A stretch of 8,103 nucleotides of DNA, taken from an uncultured Opitutia bacterium (lineage in GTDB: Bacteria > Verrucomicrobiota > Verrucomicrobiia > Opitutales > UBA953). Shown here in pieces: positions 5,170 through 8,103 of this stretch. Every line of letters begins with the position of its first letter. Position 1 is the stretch's first letter. The translations under genes were made by a program, and so were the position numbers. Under the pieces are notes generated by a model. That model worked only from the letters and a program-made list of their open reading frames with translations, ran no database searches and was not told where the DNA came from. Location of the stretch: positions 1 to 8,103 of the forward strand of contig CAIYUD010000216.1 of NCBI GenBank assembly GCA_903929325.1. Direction: 5' to 3'.

Positions 5170-7605
5170 TTACTTCTTCTTTGCATCCACAGGGATGCGC
5201 ATGCCGTAGAAGCTACGGTAGACGAAGAAGAGAGCCACGGCGAAGATGATCGAGCCGAAGGTCAGTGTGGTCGAGTGGGGTAGGTTCACAGCGATTTCCA
5301 CGGCGAGGAGGCCGAAGAGCGTGGTGAACTTAATCACAGGATTGAGTGAGACCGAAGAGGTATCCTTGAAGGGATCGCCGACAGTGTCGCCGACAACGGA
5401 TGCAGCGTGGAGCGGTGTGTTCTTCGCTTTCAGTTCCACTTCGACAATCTTCTTAGCGTTATCCCAGGCACCACCAGCGTTCGCCATGAAGATGGCTTGG
5501 AAGAGGCCGAAGAAGGCCATACCGACGAGGTAGCCGATGAAGAAGAACGGATCAAAGAAGGCCAACGACAGTGAGAAGCAGAAGACGGCGGCAAAAATAT
5601 TCACCATGCCTTTTTGTGCGTACTGTGTGCAGATACGGACGACTTCTTTGGAAGCTTCCGTTGAAGCAGTCGTTGCGTCCAACTTCATGTTTTCTTTGAT
5701 GTAAACGACAGCACGGTACGAGCCAGTGACCACCGCTTGGATAGATGCACCGGTGAACCAGTAAATCACCGCGCCACCCATCAAGAGACCCATGAGGGCT
5801 TCAGGGTGCACGAGTGAGAGTTTCTCGAGGACGTTGAAGCTCGCATCCGTTTTGCTGTAGTGGCCTTGCAGCATCATGATAATGCCAAAGACCATCGTGG
5901 TTGCACCCACGACCGCTGTGCCGATGAGCACAGGTTTCGCAGTCGCCTTGAAGGTATTGCCGGCACCGTCACCCTTTTCGAGTTGGTGTTTAGCGGCACT
6001 GAAGTCTGGCTTGAAGCCGAACTCGCGTTCGATTTCGCCGGAGATGCCAGGGCGTGATTCAATCTGCGAAAGTTCGTAGACCGATTGAGCGTTGTCGGTG
6101 ACAGGGCCGAAGGAGTCGACGGCAATGGTCACTGGGCCCATGCCTAAGAAGCCGAAGGCAACGAGGCCGAAGGCGAAAATCGGAGCGGCAAAGGCGAATT
6201 GCGGAGGCATCATCGAGGCGATGGCTGGGAGGGTCGAGAGGAGGTAAGCACCCAACATGAGGCCGAGGATGCAAAGACCCGTCCAGAACGCGGAGTAATT
6301 ACCGGCGACGAGACCTGAGAGGATGTTCAATGAAGCACCACCTTGGTCGGAAGAAGTTACGACTTCTTTGACGTGACGGCTTTCCGTTGAAGTGAAGACC
6401 TTGGTAAACTCAGGGATGAGTGCGCCTGCGAGGGTTCCGAGTGAGATGATGGTCGAAAGTACCCACCAGAGTTCGGCATTCACTTCGGGTTGATCGGTTA
6501 ACAGGTAGAAGCTGGCGAGGTAGGTGATACCAATGGAGACGATGGAAGTAATCCAAACGAGATTGGTGAGCGGGTGCTCCAGGTTGAAGTCTTTCGACTT
6601 ACCCCAGATGGCGGAGCTCAAGAGGTCATTGATGCCGTAGGCGAGAACCGAGGTGAGCACCATGAGGATGCGCATGGCGAAGAGCCAGATGATGAGTGTG
6701 GCACAGAGCGCAGGTTTCGCAGCAAGGGCTAAGGCGAGGAAGGCAATCAGTGCGACGCCGGTTACACCATAGGTTTCGAAACCGTCAGCGGTAGGACCAA
6801 CCGAGTCGCCCGCGTTGTCGCCTGTACAGTCAGCAATCACGCCAGGATTGCGGGGATCGTCTTCAGGAAGTTGGAAGACGATCTTCATTAAATCGGCACC
6901 AATGTCAGCGATCTTGGTGAAGATACCGCCGCAAATACGGAGGGCGGAAGCACCGAGGGATTCGCCGATGGCGAAGCCGATGAAGCAAGGACCTGCGAGT
7001 TCCTTATCCAGGAACTTTAAGATGCAGATCATGAAGAAGAGTTCAGTGGCGACGAGGAGCAGGCCGACGCTCATGCCTGACTTCAGGGGGATAAGCAGGG
7101 TGGCGAGCGGGTTGCCGCGGAGAGCCGAGAAGGCTGCGCGAGAGTTCGCAACGGTGTTGATGCGGATACCAAACCAGGCCACGGCATAGCTACCGAGGAT
7201 ACCAAGGATGGATGCGCCAAGAATGATGGCGACGTGGAAGGTTGATTTGTGTTCCAGCACGCCGAAGTAGTAACCCATGCAGATAGCAATGAGTACCCAG
7301 AGTGCGGCGAGGAACTTACCTTGTTGCCAGAGATATGTTTTGCACGTTTCCCAAATGATTTGGGAAATCGCTGACATCGAACTGTGCACAGGGAGTGCAC
7401 GTGTCTGAATATATTGGAGCCAGCCGTAGGCGACGCCGAGGAGGCAGACACCCAATCCGATAAGGAGGATGTTGGATCCTGTGAGCGCACCGTTAAGGAA
7501 GGAGACGGTATCCAAATTCGGAATTTGGATGTCAGCTTCGCCAGCGCGAGCGAGTGAGGGTAGGAGAGCGGCTAGGACGGCCCAGCCAAGGTTCTTTGTC
7601 TTCAT
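5170..7605 (-). CDS. hppA: Membrane-bound ion-translocating pyrophosphatase (H+-PPase)
   Basis: This inner-membrane pump couples hydrolysis of pyrophosphate to outward transport of H+ (or Na+), conserving energy from PPi. The 811 residues contain many hydrophobic segments, consistent with the roughly 16 helices of the family. Active-site motifs are GGIFTKIADIGADL (226-239), DDPRNPGVIAD (249-259), the GDNAGD loop (262-267), TADGFETY (272-279), VDSFGPVTDNA (496-506), GGAWDNAKK (711-719) and GDTVGDPFKDT (739-749). Glu277 lies three residues after Asp274, the position seen in Na+-pumps and many bacterial H+-pumps. Lys553 in GNTFKA takes the place that marks K+-independent H+-PPases, so a K+-independent proton pump is my best guess. 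It is long: the stretch from DNA (504-506) to GNT (549-551) is about 20 residues longer than usual, and residues 1-21 look like a cleavable signal peptide (cut after ALARA-type Ala-Arg-Ala). The first 260 bases carry perfect inverted repeats. No Shine-Dalgarno sequence precedes the ATG. Confidence 0.96.
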   Translation of the reverse strand: MKTKNLGWAVLAALLPSLARAGEADIQIPNLDTVSFLNGALTGSNILLIGLGVCLLGVAYGWLQYIQTRALPVHSSMSAISQIIWETCKTYLWQQGKFLAALWVLIAICMGYYFGVLEHKSTFHVAIILGASILGILGSYAVAWFGIRINTVANSRAAFSALRGNPLATLLIPLKSGMSVGLLLVATELFFMICILKFLDKELAGPCFIGFAIGESLGASALRICGGIFTKIADIGADLMKIVFQLPEDDPRNPGVIADCTGDNAGDSVGPTADGFETYGVTGVALIAFLALALAAKPALCATLIIWLFAMRILMVLTSVLAYGINDLLSSAIWGKSKDFNLEHPLTNLVWITSIVSIGITYLASFYLLTDQPEVNAELWWVLSTIISLGTLAGALIPEFTKVFTSTESRHVKEVVTSSDQGGASLNILSGLVAGNYSAFWTGLCILGLMLGAYLLSTLPAIASMMPPQFAFAAPIFAFGLVAFGFLGMGPVTIAVDSFGPVTDNAQSVYELSQIESRPGISGEIEREFGFKPDFSAAKHQLEKGDGAGNTFKATAKPVLIGTAVVGATTMVFGIIMMLQGHYSKTDASFNVLEKLSLVHPEALMGLLMGGAVIYWFTGASIQAVVTGSYRAVVYIKENMKLDATTASTEASKEVVRICTQYAQKGMVNIFAAVFCFSLSLAFFDPFFFIGYLVGMAFFGLFQAIFMANAGGAWDNAKKIVEVELKAKNTPLHAASVVGDTVGDPFKDTSSVSLNPVIKFTTLFGLLAVEIAVNLPHSTTLTFGSIIFAVALFFVYRSFYGMRIPVDAKKK
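7347..7367. repeat. Perfect 9-bp inverted repeat inside hppA
   Basis: TTTCCCAAA (7347-7355) and TTTGGGAAA (7359-7367) are perfect inverted copies with a 3-base spacer. In mRNA this would be a compact hairpin spanning codons for Ile-Ser-Gln-Ile-Ile-Trp-Glu-Thr (residues 80-87 of hppA). It is not followed by a T run on either strand, so it is not a standard terminator. Confidence 0.8.
7384..7400. repeat. Paired GTGCAC palindromes inside hppA
   Basis: Two copies of the self-complementary hexamer GTGCAC (7384-7389 and 7395-7400) are separated by five bases. They can pair with each other as a 6-bp hairpin, and each could be a half-site. They encode part of Arg-Ala-Leu-Pro-Val-His in hppA (about residues 69-74), 16 bases from the 9-bp inverted repeat. 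Confidence 0.65.
7510..7530. repeat. Perfect 21-bp palindrome inside hppA near its start
   Basis: ATCCAAATTC (7510-7519) and GAATTTGGAT (7521-7530) are perfect inverted copies around a single central base. In RNA this would fold with a stem of about 9 bp and a 3-base loop. It lies at codons 26-32 of hppA (Ile-Gln-Ile-Pro-Asn-Leu-Asp), just after the predicted signal peptide cut. The symmetry could equally serve as a DNA-binding operator site. Confidence 0.8.
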
Positions 7606-7759
7606 AGATGTTTTGTGGGCTCGTTGGGGACGAGCGAACGTCTGTTAAGGCAAAGCACTCAGCTTGGGTCGAGTGTATTTTTTAGTAGTTTTGGGTCTCT
7701 GGGCCGGGCCTTAATCTACGATGCTTGCCAGCAGCGAAGGGGCATGCTCCTTTGGGTGT
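7606..7759. promoter_or_regulatory. Divergent intergenic region, presumed promoters for hppA and metallo-hydrolase
   Basis: These 154 bases separate two divergent genes and should hold both promoters. I could not identify a convincing -35/-10 pair on either strand; the most AT-rich part is about 7675-7692. Neither gene has a clear Shine-Dalgarno sequence. The only distinct structure is a small hairpin close to the hppA start. Confidence 0.4.
7619..7635 (-). other. Small hairpin in the hppA leader
   Basis: GCTCGT (7619-7624) and ACGAGC (7630-7635) form a perfect 6-bp stem with a 5-base loop, ending 14 bases before the hppA start codon as read on the minus strand. It would lie in the mRNA leader if transcription begins farther upstream. 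It is short enough to be chance. Confidence 0.4.
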
Positions 7760-8103
7760 ATGGAAATCACCGTACTCGGCTGTGGGACGTCCCAAGGGGT
7801 GCCCCTCATTGCCCACCCGAATACGGGCTTGGACCGCGCCAACCCTCGCAATTGGCGGACGCGCACGAGCATCCATGTCGTGATTGAAGGTCATGCCGTC
7901 CAAGTCGATACAGGCCCCGAGTTTCGCCTCCAGTGTCTCCATAACCAGATCGAGAACATCGACACGGTTCTTCTGACCCACGGCCACGCTGACCACGTCC
8001 TCGGGATGGACGACCTACGGCAGTTCTGTACCAACAAAGAAGGTGCGGCTATTCCGGTCTACTCGACCCCAGAGGGACTTGGACGTGTCCGTGCGATTTT
8101 TCC
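7760..8103 (+). CDS. Metallo-beta-lactamase-fold hydrolase, PhnP-like (5' part, truncated by window end)
   Basis: The first 114 codons are present and the frame runs off the right edge without a stop. The metal-binding signature His74-x-His76-x-Asp78-His79 (LTHGHADHVLGMDDLR) places it in the metallo-beta-lactamase superfamily, where it would bind two metal ions. The opening GCGTSQGVP (7-15), the R-T-R-T-S-I stretch (33-38) and Asp50 in VDTGPEFR are typical of the PhnP / phosphoribosyl cyclic phosphate phosphodiesterase-like group, so a cyclic phosphodiester or related substrate is likely, in the cytoplasm. The Cys cluster that often follows the GTSQGVP motif and holds a structural zinc in PhnP is absent; the stretch reads Ala-His-Pro-Asn-Thr-Gly instead. 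The ATG at 7760 gives the usual family start; another ATG at 7744 is in a different frame. It diverges from hppA. The true substrate is not known from the sequence. Confidence 0.9.
   Translation, partial: MEITVLGCGTSQGVPLIAHPNTGLDRANPRNWRTRTSIHVVIEGHAVQVDTGPEFRLQCLHNQIENIDTVLLTHGHADHVLGMDDLRQFCTNKEGAAIPVYSTPEGLGRVRAIF

Noticed and set aside
7682..7996. Minus-strand open frame of 104 codons over the divergent region and metallo-hydrolase start
   Set aside because: It covers the conserved metal-binding gene on the other strand and its translation is not protein-like.
1..8103. A previously undescribed multi-gene system (defence, mobile element, CRISPR, biosynthetic cluster)
   Set aside because: The recognisable genes belong to unrelated, known enzyme families in separate transcription units, and no transposase, integrase, repeat array or toxin-antitoxin pair was seen.

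Overview
The window looks like a chromosomal segment of a Gram-negative bacterium of moderate G+C content. A member of the Verrucomicrobiota (Opitutae/Puniceicoccales-like) would fit. This placement is inferred from the style of the GH20, membrane pyrophosphatase and metallo-hydrolase proteins and from the near absence of Shine-Dalgarno sequences, and no marker gene in the window proves it.

Layout from left to right. (1) 5-1423 (+) encodes an unrecognised 472-residue protein in unusually AT-rich DNA; its true start may lie outside the window. It converges on (2) a secreted GH20 beta-N-acetylhexosaminidase (1492-3087, -), with a strong bidirectional terminator (1439-1473) between them. (3) The GH20 gene diverges from an Old Yellow Enzyme / NemA-like FMN ene-reductase (3190-4275, +) across a 102-bp gap. 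(4) The ene-reductase converges, with a gap of 13 bases, on an N-formylglutamate amidohydrolase family gene (4289-5059, -). (5) Upstream of that gene on the same strand is hppA, a long membrane proton-pumping pyrophosphatase (5170-7605, -), closed by its own intrinsic terminator (5113-5145). (6) hppA diverges from a PhnP-like metallo-beta-lactamase-fold hydrolase (7760 to the window end, +), which is truncated by the edge.

The genes do not form an obvious pathway. They read as single-gene transcription units for chitin/peptidoglycan sugar release, detoxifying reduction, formyl-amino-acid hydrolysis, PPi-driven ion pumping and a phosphodiesterase-like hydrolase. I saw no mobile element, CRISPR array, tRNA or rRNA, and no gene-free stretch over 300 bases.

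I did not find a convincing new multi-gene system. The points most worth a second look are a set of perfect inverted repeats packed into the first 260 bases of hppA, the divergent features of that pyrophosphatase, loss of a normally conserved FMN-phosphate arginine in the ene-reductase, and the compositionally odd orphan protein at the left end.
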